Shown in pieces: positions 38,695 through 46,857 of a stretch of 64,000 bases of DNA. Position numbers and translations under genes: made by a program. Under the pieces are notes generated by a model, which was not told the DNA's origin, did no database searches, and saw nothing but the letters and a program-made list of their open reading frames with translations. Positions within the stretch are counted from its first letter, which is position 1, and every line of letters begins with the position of its first letter. The DNA comes from Paenibacillus cymbidii (GTDB taxonomy: Bacteria; Bacillota; Bacilli; Paenibacillales; NBRC-103111), in the NCBI RefSeq assembly GCF_004764705.1, contig NZ_SHLX01000009.1:62001-126000 (forward strand), given 5' to 3'.

Positions 38695-39858
38695 ATGAAC
38701 AACAAACGCAAGGTGCTTGGCGTCACGGGCATCCGTTCGGAATACGACATCATGTCTTCGGTCTTTGCCGCGATTAAAGAGCACCCGGCTCTCGAGCTGG
38801 AGTTGATCGTCACCGGCGCGCATTTGTCGCCCACGTACGGGCTGACGGTCGAAGAAATCAAGCGGGACGGGTTCGTCATCGCCGACGAAATCGAAAGCCT
38901 GATTAACGGCGACCGCGACGCATCGCGGGTGAAGGGGCTGGCGATTCAACTGCAAGGGATGGTGCAGACGGCATGCCGCGTTCGTCCGGACTTCCTGCTC
39001 GTTCTCGGCGATCGCGAAGAAGCCATGACAACGGCGCTCGTTGGCGCCTATTTGAACATTCCGGTGGCGCATGTGGCCGGCGGCGATCGTGTCGTCGGCA
39101 ACGTCGACGATCAGGTGCGGCATGCGGTGACGAAGCTGGCGCATCTCCATTTCGTCACCAATCAGGAGAGCGCCGAACGCGTGCTTGGCCTGGGGGAGCA
39201 GCCGTTCCGGGTATTCAATACCGGGAATCCGGGTCTCGATCGCCTCTTGAGCGTTCCCTCCCTGAGCGATGCGGAACTGTCGGAGCGGCTTGGCTTCGAG
39301 ATTGCCGAAGGCGAGCCGCTGGTGATGCTGATCCAGCACGTCATTTCGACGGAGATCGAATACGCCTACGACCAGATGAAAGAGACGATGGAAGCGGTGA
39401 GGCGGCTCGGGATCAAGACGGTGCTCAGCTACCCGAATTCCGACGCCGGAAGCCAGCAGCTCATGCGGGCGATCGGCGAATTCGCCGACTTGCCATTCCT
39501 GTATACCGCTCGCAACATCCCCCGGCTCGAGTTCGTCAACCTGATGCGGAGGGCGTCCTGCATGCTCGGCAATTCCAGCGCGGGCATCCTCGAAGCGCCG
39601 CTGCTGAAGCTGCCGGTCATCAACGTCGGCAACCGCCAGAAAGGGCGGCTGCACGCGGAGAATGTCGCTTTCGTCCCGCACGACCGGGAACAGATCGTAC
39701 AGGCCGTGCAGCGGGCGGTCTTCGACAGCGGTTATCGCGCCGAAGTCGCTGCTTGTCGCAATCCGTACGGCGACGGCAACAGTTCGACAACAATCGCCGA
39801 AATATTGGCGGGCATCGCCATCGATGATAAACTATTGATAAAGGATATGACGTACTGA
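38695..39858 (+). CDS. legG: Hydrolysing UDP-GlcNAc 2-epimerase-type enzyme LegG
   Basis: A 387-aa protein from ATG 38695 (MNNKRKVLGVTGIRSEYDIM). Motifs: TGAHLSPTYGLTVEEIKRDG, LVLGDREEAMTTALVGAYLN, VAHVAGGDRVVGNVDDQVRH, FNTGNPGLD, and NSSAGILEAPLLKLPVINVG. This is the NeuC/LegG family, which epimerises C2 and releases the sugar from the nucleotide. In legionaminic acid synthesis it forms 2,4-diacetamido-2,4,6-trideoxymannose. It is the start of the second half of the pathway. Confidence 0.92.
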   Translation: MNNKRKVLGVTGIRSEYDIMSSVFAAIKEHPALELELIVTGAHLSPTYGLTVEEIKRDGFVIADEIESLINGDRDASRVKGLAIQLQGMVQTACRVRPDFLLVLGDREEAMTTALVGAYLNIPVAHVAGGDRVVGNVDDQVRHAVTKLAHLHFVTNQESAERVLGLGEQPFRVFNTGNPGLDRLLSVPSLSDAELSERLGFEIAEGEPLVMLIQHVISTEIEYAYDQMKETMEAVRRLGIKTVLSYPNSDAGSQQLMRAIGEFADLPFLYTARNIPRLEFVNLMRRASCMLGNSSAGILEAPLLKLPVINVGNRQKGRLHAENVAFVPHDREQIVQAVQRAVFDSGYRAEVAACRNPYGDGNSSTTIAEILAGIAIDDKLLIKDMTY

Positions 39859-40532
39859 TGGGAAAAAATGTGATCGTCGTCGCCCCCCATCCCGACGATG
39901 AAACGCTTGGATGCGGAGGCACATTGCTTCGTCATATCGCGGCGGGAGACCGGGTGCACTGGCTGATCGTGACGGAGATGCCTTCCCATTGGCCGAACGC
40001 GGCCGAACGGCGGGCCGCAAGACAGCGCGAGATCGACACGGTGGCGGCGATGTACGGGTTTGCGGGCACGCACACGCTCGGCTTCCCGGCTACCCGGCTG
40101 GATACCGTGGCGATCGGCGACTTGGTGGAGGCGATCAGCGCCGTTTTTCGCGACGTGTTGCCCGAATGCGTGTATGTCCCTTACCGCGGCGATGTGCATA
40201 CCGATCACAAGCAAGTGTTCGATGCGGCGGTGTCCTGCACGAAGTGGTTCCGCTACCCATCGGTCAAGCGGGTGCTCGCGTATGAAACGTTATCGGAAAC
40301 CGAGTTTGGCATCAACCCGGACAACAACGGCTTCCGCGCCAACGTGCTGGTCGATATTTCGCCTTATCTGGAGCGCAAGCTTGACATCATGCGGGTATTC
40401 CAAAGCGAGATGGCGCCGTTCCCGTTCCCGCGCAGCGAGCAATCGCTCCGGGCGCTGGCAACGCTGCGCGGGCAGATGGCGGGTACGATGGCGGCAGAAT
40501 CATTCATGTTGCTAAAGGAGATCGTGTCATGA
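39858..40532 (+). CDS. PIG-L family N-deacetylase
   Basis: A 224-aa zinc-dependent deacetylase: the N-terminal motif VAPHPDDETLGCGGTLLRHI contains the metal-binding H and D pair and catalytic D, with the third metal ligand in GDVHTDHKQVFDAAV (H). Family members remove N-acetyl groups from sugars. Placed between legG and legI; this suggests removal of the acetyl group at one amino position so that another acyl group can be attached. Start overlaps legG by one base (TGATG). Confidence 0.88.
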   Translation: MGKNVIVVAPHPDDETLGCGGTLLRHIAAGDRVHWLIVTEMPSHWPNAAERRAARQREIDTVAAMYGFAGTHTLGFPATRLDTVAIGDLVEAISAVFRDVLPECVYVPYRGDVHTDHKQVFDAAVSCTKWFRYPSVKRVLAYETLSETEFGINPDNNGFRANVLVDISPYLERKLDIMRVFQSEMAPFPFPRSEQSLRALATLRGQMAGTMAAESFMLLKEIVS

Positions 40533-41608
40533 GCAGAACGTATGTCATTGCGGAAGCGGGCGTCAATCACAACGGATCCCTCGACCTGGCAAAGCGGCTG
40601 ATCGAGGCCGCCCGCGAAGCAGGCGCCGACGCGGTGAAGTTTCAAACCTTCAATACGAACAAGCTGCTTAACCGGGACGCTCCCAAAGCGGCCTATCAAA
40701 CCGAAACGACCGATGCGGCGGAATCGCAGTTCGATATGATCAAGAAGCTGGAACTGAGCATGGAAGCTCACCGCGAATTGGTGGCCCATTGCTTGCGTTG
40801 CGGCATTCAGTTTCTTTCTACCCCTTTCGACGAGGACAGTGTTCGGCTGCTGACGGAAGCGCTCGATGTGCCGGCGGTGAAAATTTCCTCGGGCGATCTG
40901 ACCAACGCGCCGTTGCTGTTGCAAGTCGCGCAAACGGGCAAGCCGATGATCCTGTCGACCGGCATGGCTACGCTCGGCGAAGTGGAAGCCGCGCTAGGCG
41001 TCGTGGCGTTCGGCTATTTGCGGGAACCCGGGGGAACGCCCGGCACAGCGGCATTCCGTCAAGCGTACGGTTCGGCACAAGGACAAGCGCTATTGCGCGA
41101 GAAGGTTGCCTTGCTGCACTGTACGACGGAATACCCGACCCCGTTTGACGAAGTGCACTTGAACAATATGACGACGCTGGCCGGCGCGTTCGGGCTGAAA
41201 GTCGGTTATTCCGACCACACCATGGGCATCACGGTGCCGATTGCGGCGGTGGCGCTGGGCGCGCAAGTGATCGAGAAGCATTTCACCCTGGACCGCCAGC
41301 TGCCCGGACCCGATCATCGCGCCTCGCTCGAGCCGGACGAACTGAAACGGATGGTGCAGGCGATTCGCGAAACGGAAGCCGCGCTAGGCTCCTTCCGGAA
41401 GACGCCGACGGAATCGGAGCGCAAGAACATGCCGGTTGCCCGCAAAAGCATCGTCGCCGCCGAACCGATCGAAGCGGGAGAAACGCTGACCGCGCACAAC
41501 TTGACCGTGAAACGTCCCGGGGACGGCATTTCGCCGCTCCACTTCTTCGATCTGCTCGGCACCCGGGCGAATGGGGCCTACCGGACGGACGAGCCGATCA
41601 AACGATGA
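40529..41608 (+). CDS. legI: Legionaminic acid synthase LegI (NeuB family)
   Basis: A 359-aa NeuB-family PEP-condensing enzyme: YVIAEAGVNHNGSLDLAKRL, ADAVKFQTFNTNKLLNRDAP, FLSTPFDEDSVRLLTEALDV, STGMATLGEVEAALGVVAF, LLHCTTEYPTPFDEVHLNN, VGYSDHTMGITVPIAAVALG, and the C-terminal SAF domain (RKSIVAAEPIEAGETLTAHN). It condenses the six-carbon sugar from LegG with phosphoenolpyruvate. AAGGAG 9 nt before the ATG, and ATGA overlap with the upstream stop. Confidence 0.93.
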   Translation: MSRTYVIAEAGVNHNGSLDLAKRLIEAAREAGADAVKFQTFNTNKLLNRDAPKAAYQTETTDAAESQFDMIKKLELSMEAHRELVAHCLRCGIQFLSTPFDEDSVRLLTEALDVPAVKISSGDLTNAPLLLQVAQTGKPMILSTGMATLGEVEAALGVVAFGYLREPGGTPGTAAFRQAYGSAQGQALLREKVALLHCTTEYPTPFDEVHLNNMTTLAGAFGLKVGYSDHTMGITVPIAAVALGAQVIEKHFTLDRQLPGPDHRASLEPDELKRMVQAIRETEAALGSFRKTPTESERKNMPVARKSIVAAEPIEAGETLTAHNLTVKRPGDGISPLHFFDLLGTRANGAYRTDEPIKR

Positions 41609-42237
41609 AACGGACCGCTATTGTCCTGGGCGGCGGCGGACACGCGCAGGTCGTCGTCGAAATGGCGCGCCTGCAGGGGCTGCATGTGATTGGCATGACG
41701 CTGCCCGATCCGGCAACGGAGAGCAAGCTGGACCTGCCTTGCCTGGGAACGGACGAAGCCCTGTTCGACTTCGCGCCGGAGGAAGTAACGCTGCTGAACG
41801 GCGTTGGCTCCGTGGCGGTTCCGACGGTCAGACGGCTGCTGTTCGAAAAGCTGCGGGAGCGCGGTTATTCGTTTGCCGCCGTCATTCATCCGGCAGCCGC
41901 AGTAAGTGGCAGCGCAGCCTTGGCCGAGGGCGTCCAGGTGATGGCGGGAGCGATTATTCAACCGGGCTGCGTGGTTGGCGCCAATTCCATCGTCAATACG
42001 AAGGCGTCGCTTGATCACAATACGCGCGTCGGCACGCATGTGCATGTAGCCCCTGGCGCTACCGTCTGCGGCGAAGTGCAGATCGGCGACGCCGTTCATA
42101 TCGGCACGGGAGCGACAGTGCTGCAAGGCATTCGGATCGGAACGGGCAGCGTCATCGGCGCCGGCGCGTTGGTCGTCAAAGACGTTGCATCCGGCGCAAC
42201 AGTGATGGGAGTACCGGCCAAGGAGGTCGCACGATGA
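41605..42237 (+). CDS. NeuD/LegH-like acetyltransferase
   Basis: A 210-aa protein with a Rossmann-like N-terminus (AIVLGGGGHAQVVVEMARLQ) and a left-handed beta-helix of hexapeptide repeats (GVQVMAGAIIQPGCVVGANS through GTGSVIGAGALVVKDVASGA), the layout of NeuD/PglD-type acetyltransferases. In the legionaminic route the N-acetyltransferase LegH acts on the 4-amino sugar; a sialic-acid O-acetyltransferase is an alternative. Start overlaps the legI stop and its end overlaps the next start. Confidence 0.85.
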   Translation: MKRTAIVLGGGGHAQVVVEMARLQGLHVIGMTLPDPATESKLDLPCLGTDEALFDFAPEEVTLLNGVGSVAVPTVRRLLFEKLRERGYSFAAVIHPAAAVSGSAALAEGVQVMAGAIIQPGCVVGANSIVNTKASLDHNTRVGTHVHVAPGATVCGEVQIGDAVHIGTGATVLQGIRIGTGSVIGAGALVVKDVASGATVMGVPAKEVAR

Positions 42238-43283
42238 ACCATTGGAGGAAAATTGCATTAGCGCCTTCGGCGACGATCCTGCAAGCGCTCGATGTCATCG
42301 ATACGGGAGCGCTGCAGATCGCCCTCGTGGTCGGCAGCGACGACGTGCTGCTCGGCGTGGTGACGGACGGCGACATTCGCCGGGGCATCTTGCGCGGGTT
42401 GCCGCTGGATGCGGATGTATCGAAGGTCATGAATGCGAATCCGATTACGGCATACGAAACGCAGAGCCGGGAAACGATCATCGCGATCATGAAGAACAGG
42501 AAACGCCGGCATCTGCCGATCGTCGACGATAACGGTCGGGTCGTGCGGCTTGAACTGCTGGACCGCCTGCAGCAATTGGTTCGCAAGCCGAACTGGGTCG
42601 TGCTGATGGCAGGCGGGCTCGGGACGCGCCTCAGTCCGCTTACCGACGATTGCCCGAAGCCGCTGCTCAAAGTGGGCAGCAAGCCGATTCTCGAAACGAT
42701 CCTCGAAAATTTCATCGAGAATGGCTTTTACCGGTTTTATTTGTCCGTCAATTACCGGGCGGAGATGATCAAGGACTACTTCGGCGACGGTTCGCGTTGG
42801 GGCGTGCAAATCCGCTACATTCACGAGAATCAGCGGCTCGGCACCGCCGGTGCGCTGCGGCTGATCGAAGAGCCGCTGCACGAGCCGATCCTGGTCATGA
42901 ACGGCGATTTGCTGACCAAGGTGAATTTTGAACAATTGCTGGAATTTCATCTTGAAACGGGCTCCGATGCGACGATGTGCGTCAGGGAATTCGAATTCCA
43001 AATTCCGTACGGCGTCGTCAAAGCGGAGGATCACCGGCTCATGCGGATCGAGGAGAAGCCGATTCAGCGCTACTTCATCAACGGCGGCATTTATGTGCTG
43101 GACCCCGAGCTGCTGCCGCTGGTGCCGAAGGATACGTTTTTCGATATGCCCAGCCTGTTCGACAAAGCGATCGCGCTGCACAAAAATTCGTCGGTGTATC
43201 CGATCCGCGAGTATTGGCTCGACATCGGCCGGATGGACGACTTCCAGCGCGCCAACATCGACGTCAAAGAGGGATTGTTATGA
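42234..43283 (+). CDS. PtmE-like nucleotidyltransferase with CBS domains
   Basis: A 349-aa protein: two N-terminal CBS domains, residues 12-60 (ATILQALDVIDTGALQIALV; LLGVVTDGDIRRGIL) and 70-115 (RRHLPIVDDNGRVVRLELLD), then a sugar-1-phosphate nucleotidyltransferase domain with LMAGGLGTRLSPLTDDCPKP, NGDLLTKVNFEQLLEFHLET and INGGIYVLDPELLPLVPKD. PtmE of Campylobacter activates glucosamine-1-phosphate with GTP for legionaminic acid. So the sugar precursor here may be GDP-linked. Overlaps legF (ATGA). Confidence 0.88.
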   Translation: MNHWRKIALAPSATILQALDVIDTGALQIALVVGSDDVLLGVVTDGDIRRGILRGLPLDADVSKVMNANPITAYETQSRETIIAIMKNRKRRHLPIVDDNGRVVRLELLDRLQQLVRKPNWVVLMAGGLGTRLSPLTDDCPKPLLKVGSKPILETILENFIENGFYRFYLSVNYRAEMIKDYFGDGSRWGVQIRYIHENQRLGTAGALRLIEEPLHEPILVMNGDLLTKVNFEQLLEFHLETGSDATMCVREFEFQIPYGVVKAEDHRLMRIEEKPIQRYFINGGIYVLDPELLPLVPKDTFFDMPSLFDKAIALHKNSSVYPIREYWLDIGRMDDFQRANIDVKEGLL

Positions 43284-43993
43284 TTAACGGAAAAACGGTG
43301 ATGGCGTTCATCCCGGCGCGCGGCGGGTCGAAAGGCATCCCTCGCAAAAATATTGCGATGGCCGCCGGCAAACCGCTCCTTGCGTGGACGATCGAAGCGG
43401 CCCGAGGCTCGAGGTATATTGACCGGCTCATCTTGACCTCCGATGACGAAACGATCATCGGCGTCGCCCGCGAATGGGGATGCGAAGCTCCTTTCGTACG
43501 GCCGGCCGAGTTGGCGCGCGACGATACGCCGGGCATGGACATGGTGATGCATACCGTACATAATATGCCGGCCTACGACTATATCCTGCAGCTGCAGCCG
43601 ACCTCTCCGTTGCGCACGTCCGAGGATATCGACCTGGCGCTGGAACTGACCGAAAGCAGGGGGGCGGCAGCGTGCGTGTCCGTAACCAAGCTGGCGGCCA
43701 GCCCTCATTGGATGTACGCGGTGGACGAGCGGCAGCGCATGAGCCCGCTGCTGGAACGCAACAAGCTGCTGCCGCGTCAAAGCTTGCCGGACACGTACAC
43801 GTTGAACGGCGCCATCTGCCTGGCGGAACGGAAGTGGCTGCTGCAGAGCCGAACGTTCATGGGCGAGGAAACGATCGCCTATGTCATGCCTCGCGAACGC
43901 TCTGTCGACATCGACGCCCCGATCGATCTTGTCGTGTTCGAAGCGTTGATTGCCGCGAGGGACAAGCCGGTTCCGGCCGAGCGCGGAAATTAA
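43280..43993 (+). CDS. legF: CMP-legionaminic acid synthetase LegF
   Basis: A 237-aa acylneuraminate cytidylyltransferase: ATG 43280 overlaps the previous stop; motifs VMAFIPARGGSKGIPRKNIA, LILTSDDETIIGVAREWGC, YDYILQLQPTSPLRTSEDID and YTLNGAICLAERKWLLQSR. This activates the nonulosonic acid with CTP, giving the donor for the Maf transferase. It is the last gene of the operon, ending 13 nt before a sigma-D promoter. Confidence 0.93.
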   Translation: MINGKTVMAFIPARGGSKGIPRKNIAMAAGKPLLAWTIEAARGSRYIDRLILTSDDETIIGVAREWGCEAPFVRPAELARDDTPGMDMVMHTVHNMPAYDYILQLQPTSPLRTSEDIDLALELTESRGAAACVSVTKLAASPHWMYAVDERQRMSPLLERNKLLPRQSLPDTYTLNGAICLAERKWLLQSRTFMGEETIAYVMPRERSVDIDAPIDLVVFEALIAARDKPVPAERGN

Positions 43994-44006
43994 ATTTGCC
44001 GACGGC

Positions 44007-44034
44007 TAAACTAATGAGGCCGGCATTCCGATAA
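44007..44034 (+). promoter_or_regulatory. Sigma-D promoter of flaG-fliD-fliS-fliT
   Basis: TAAA (44007-44010), 16 nt, TCCGATAA (44027-44034). The -10 is again the left arm of an inverted repeat; the right arm TTATCGGA lies at 44049-44056, just before the ribosome binding site of flaG. Confidence 0.88.
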
Positions 44035-44069
44035 AATGAGTAATGGAATTATCGGATGGAGGAATGTTC

Positions 44070-44471
44070 ATGGCTTCGGATTTTGCAATCAATAAATACG
44101 CTGCTCCGCCCGTAGCCGAAGCGGCCAGGATGACCGTGAAGGAAGAGCCGAAGCCGGCGAAGCTGGCGGTGGATTCGGCCGCCAAGCAAATTCACAGCGT
44201 GGCCGATGTGAGGAAGGCGGAATTGCAAGGGGAACGCATTCCGATCAGCGACGAGCAATTGATCCGCGCTATCGATCGGGCGATCAAAGCGATGCAAGGG
44301 CCGACGACTACCTTTGACTTTTCGGTTCATGAGAAGACGAAGCAGATCGTGGTCAAAGTGTTGGATAAAGATACAGGCGAGGTCATTCGCGAAATTCCCC
44401 CGGAGAAAAATTTGGACTTGCTCGCCAAGCTGTGGGAAATGGCAGGCATTCTGGTGGATAAACGCGGGTAA
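44070..44471 (+). CDS. flaG: Flagellar protein FlaG
   Basis: A 133-aa protein from ATG 44070, 7 nt after GGAGG (44058-44062); upstream ATGs at 44043 and 44064 are too near or before the ribosome binding site. Residues 62-130 (QLIRAIDRAIKAMQGPTTTF; DFSVHEKTKQIVVKVLDKDT; VIREIPPEKNLDLLAKLWEM) are the FlaG domain. FlaG regulates filament length in several bacteria. First gene of a sigma-D operon with fliD and fliS. Confidence 0.93.
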   Translation: MASDFAINKYAAPPVAEAARMTVKEEPKPAKLAVDSAAKQIHSVADVRKAELQGERIPISDEQLIRAIDRAIKAMQGPTTTFDFSVHEKTKQIVVKVLDKDTGEVIREIPPEKNLDLLAKLWEMAGILVDKRG

Positions 44472-44494
44472 TTTGAACAAGCGAGGTGATCGAC

Positions 44495-45994
44495 ATGGTA
44501 AACCGTATTACCGGTTTGTCGTCCGGCATGGATATCGACGCCATGGTGGCGAAGATGATGCAGGCGGCGCGTGTGCCTGTGGACAAGCTGTACCAGAAGA
44601 AGCAAACGATCGAATGGCAACGTGACGCATATCGCGACATGAATACAACCCTGTACGACTATCGGAACAACAAGCTGTTCAATCAGCGGCTCGACTCCAG
44701 CTATGCTTCCAAGCTGGCGACAGTGACGGGAGCCAGCAGTTCCATAACCGCGAAAGTATCCGGTTCGACGAACACGAAATCGCTCACGGTCAAAGTCAAT
44801 ACATTGGCCGAAGTGGCCCAGACGAGCTCTGCGGAGGACATCCGATTGGTCGGCGGTTCGGCTTCCGCATTCGATCCGACGGCCAAGCTGGATACGCAAG
44901 CCGCCAACTTGAAAGGCGATATCGCCGGCCAAACTTCCTATACCTTCGATATCAACGGCAAGACGATTACGGTCGACACTACGGCCGATTCGCTGAACAG
45001 CGTTATCAGCCGGATCAATTCGCAGACCGACGTCACAGCCTACTACGATAAAGAGAGCGGCAGAATTTCGTTGACTTCGAAGGATACGGGCTCCGCCGCC
45101 AAGATCGAATTGACGGATACGGACGGTTTCCTGTCGGATATATTCCGGGTAACGGATATGAACAAGACAGGAGTCGACGCATCGCTCGAGATCAACGGTC
45201 TCGCCACAACGCGGTCCTCCAACAAATTTACGGTCGACGGCATCGAGATCAGTCTTATGTCGCCGTCGAGTTCCGTCGCTACCGTTTCGATTTCGCAGGA
45301 TACGGACAAGATGGTCGATACGATCAAGAGCTTCGTCAACGACTACAACACCATGCTGCAGGCGCTGAACGACAAGCTGAACGAACCGAAGTATCGGGAT
45401 TACCAGCCGCTGACGGACGAACAGAAGAAGGCAATGGAAACGAAGGAAATCGACCTCTGGGAATCCAAGGCGAAGAGCGGCATGCTGAAGAACGATTCGA
45501 TTCTGAGCGGTGTCGTCAGCAAAATGAGATCGGCTATTATTGCCCAGGTCGACGATACCGGCGACAGCCGCTACAAAACGCTTGCTTCCATCGGCATTAC
45601 GACGGGGCAGTACTATGAGAACGGCAAGCTGTATATCGATGAAACCAAGCTGCGGAAGGCGATTGCCGACAATCCGGACGCCGTCAGAGCCATTTTCTCC
45701 GCCAAGGGAAGCGGCACGAACGGCACCGCCGATGTCGGCGTTGCGGAACGGATCTACGATTCGCTGGCCGACGTGTCCAACCAGTTGAAGACGAAGTCGG
45801 GAACCGCCGGCGTTTTGACGGACAGCAGCGTGCTCGGCAAGCAACTGACGGACGTCGGCAAGCAGATCGATGATGGCAACAAGCGGCTCACCGTATTGGA
45901 AACGAAATATTACGCGCAATTTAAGGCGATGGAATCGGCCATCAACAAATACAATGCACAGTCCGGGTATTTGGCACAGGCGTTCGGCCAATAG
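44495..45994 (+). CDS. fliD: Flagellar cap protein FliD
   Basis: A 499-aa filament cap protein from ATG 44495, which is 8 nt from GAGG. N-terminal VNRITGLSSGMDIDAMVAKM and WQRDAYRDMNTTLYDYRNN are the FliD_N signatures. The C-terminal FliD_C domain includes KSFVNDYNTMLQALNDKLNE and LQMNESKL-like region (YYENGKLYIDETKLRKAIA). FliD forms the cap under which flagellin polymerises. Length is typical for Bacillus-type FliD. Confidence 0.95.
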   Translation: MVNRITGLSSGMDIDAMVAKMMQAARVPVDKLYQKKQTIEWQRDAYRDMNTTLYDYRNNKLFNQRLDSSYASKLATVTGASSSITAKVSGSTNTKSLTVKVNTLAEVAQTSSAEDIRLVGGSASAFDPTAKLDTQAANLKGDIAGQTSYTFDINGKTITVDTTADSLNSVISRINSQTDVTAYYDKESGRISLTSKDTGSAAKIELTDTDGFLSDIFRVTDMNKTGVDASLEINGLATTRSSNKFTVDGIEISLMSPSSSVATVSISQDTDKMVDTIKSFVNDYNTMLQALNDKLNEPKYRDYQPLTDEQKKAMETKEIDLWESKAKSGMLKNDSILSGVVSKMRSAIIAQVDDTGDSRYKTLASIGITTGQYYENGKLYIDETKLRKAIADNPDAVRAIFSAKGSGTNGTADVGVAERIYDSLADVSNQLKTKSGTAGVLTDSSVLGKQLTDVGKQIDDGNKRLTVLETKYYAQFKAMESAINKYNAQSGYLAQAFGQ

Positions 45995-46005
45995 GAGGAA
46001 CCAAG

Positions 46006-46392
46006 ATGCTCCAACAGCAAAACAAGTATCTGGAGAACAGCATCCAGACTTCGACGCCTGCGCAGCTCGTTATAATGTTGTGTGACGGTGCTATTCGGTT
46101 CTGCAAGGCCGGAGCGGAAGCAATCAAGAAGAAGAAATACGCCGAAGCGAACCGGTATCTCATCAAAACGCAGCGAATCATCAACGAGTTCATCATTACA
46201 TTGGACCGGTCCCTGCCAATCGCCGATGAATTGTTGCGCTTGTATGATTATTTCAATTACAGACTCATTCAGGCGAACTCCAAGAAAGATGCGGAACCCG
46301 CCGAAGAGGTGCTGCAATATTTGATCGAACTGAAAGAAACATGGACCCAGGCGGCCAAAATCGTCAACGCGTCCGGAGTGCGTCATGGATGA
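46006..46392 (+). CDS. fliS: Flagellin export chaperone FliS
   Basis: A 128-aa helical protein with YLENSIQTSTPAQLVIMLCD, GAIRFCKAGAEAIKKKKYAE and LPIADELLRLYDYFNYRLIQ, standard FliS features. It binds the C-terminus of flagellin, prevents polymerisation in the cytosol and delivers it to the export gate. An AGGAGG ribosome binding site lies between fliD and fliS. It overlaps fliT by 8 nt. Confidence 0.96.
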   Translation: MLQQQNKYLENSIQTSTPAQLVIMLCDGAIRFCKAGAEAIKKKKYAEANRYLIKTQRIINEFIITLDRSLPIADELLRLYDYFNYRLIQANSKKDAEPAEEVLQYLIELKETWTQAAKIVNASGVRHG

Positions 46393-46723
46393 GTTGATCG
46401 AACAGTTGGAGCGGCTGACGAAACAAATGCTTGCCGCGTTGGATACGGCGGATGCGGACGATATGGTCGCTTTTACCGAACGCCGCGAGCACCTGGTGTC
46501 CGGCATACGGTCCGCGATGGAGTCGACGTCGGAAGCAAGCGCAAGTCAGAAGAGCAAGGTGCAGTCGATTCTTGCTTACGATTTCACCATCCAGTCGGCC
46601 ATGGCCAAGCTGCGGGACGATGCCTTGACGGAACACAACAAATTTGTGGTCGCCAAGAAAAATAAGAGCGTTTATGAGGCCGCTTACGTGGAAGACAGCT
46701 ATTTTATCGACAAGAGAAAGTAA
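46385..46723 (+). CDS. fliT: FliT-like flagellar chaperone
   Basis: A 112-aa helical protein directly after fliS: DELIEQLERLTKQMLAALDT, FTERREHLVSGIRSAMESTS and KVQSILAYDFTIQSAMAKLR. Size, position and helical content fit FliT-like chaperones that bind FliD. FliT proteins are poorly conserved, so the name rests mostly on position. A terminator follows within 10 nt. Confidence 0.8.
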   Translation: MDELIEQLERLTKQMLAALDTADADDMVAFTERREHLVSGIRSAMESTSEASASQKSKVQSILAYDFTIQSAMAKLRDDALTEHNKFVVAKKNKSVYEAAYVEDSYFIDKRK

Positions 46724-46730
46724 GGAAAAT

Positions 46731-46760
46731 GCCGTCTGGGCTATGGCCGGGCGGTTTTTT
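46731..46760 (+). terminator. Intrinsic terminator after fliT
   Basis: GCCGTCTGG (46731-46739) pairs with CCGGGCGGT (46747-46755) using G-U pairs; a TTTTTT tail follows. Confidence 0.75.
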
Positions 46761-46796
46761 GTGCCACATTTTTTCCAAAGGCCTCCATCCGGTATA

Positions 46797-46822
46797 CAAA
46801 TAACAAGCCCGCTTGTCGATAT
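46797..46822 (+). promoter_or_regulatory. Possible sigma-D promoter of the 1248-aa repeat protein
   Basis: CAAA (46797-46800), 14 nt, GTCGATAT (46815-46822). The -10 matches GCCGATAT in 7 of 8 positions; -35 and spacer are one step from consensus. Would link the surface protein to motility control. Confidence 0.45.
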
Positions 46823-46857
46823 AACCAGTAGAACTACATCGATTTGGAGGTGTCATC

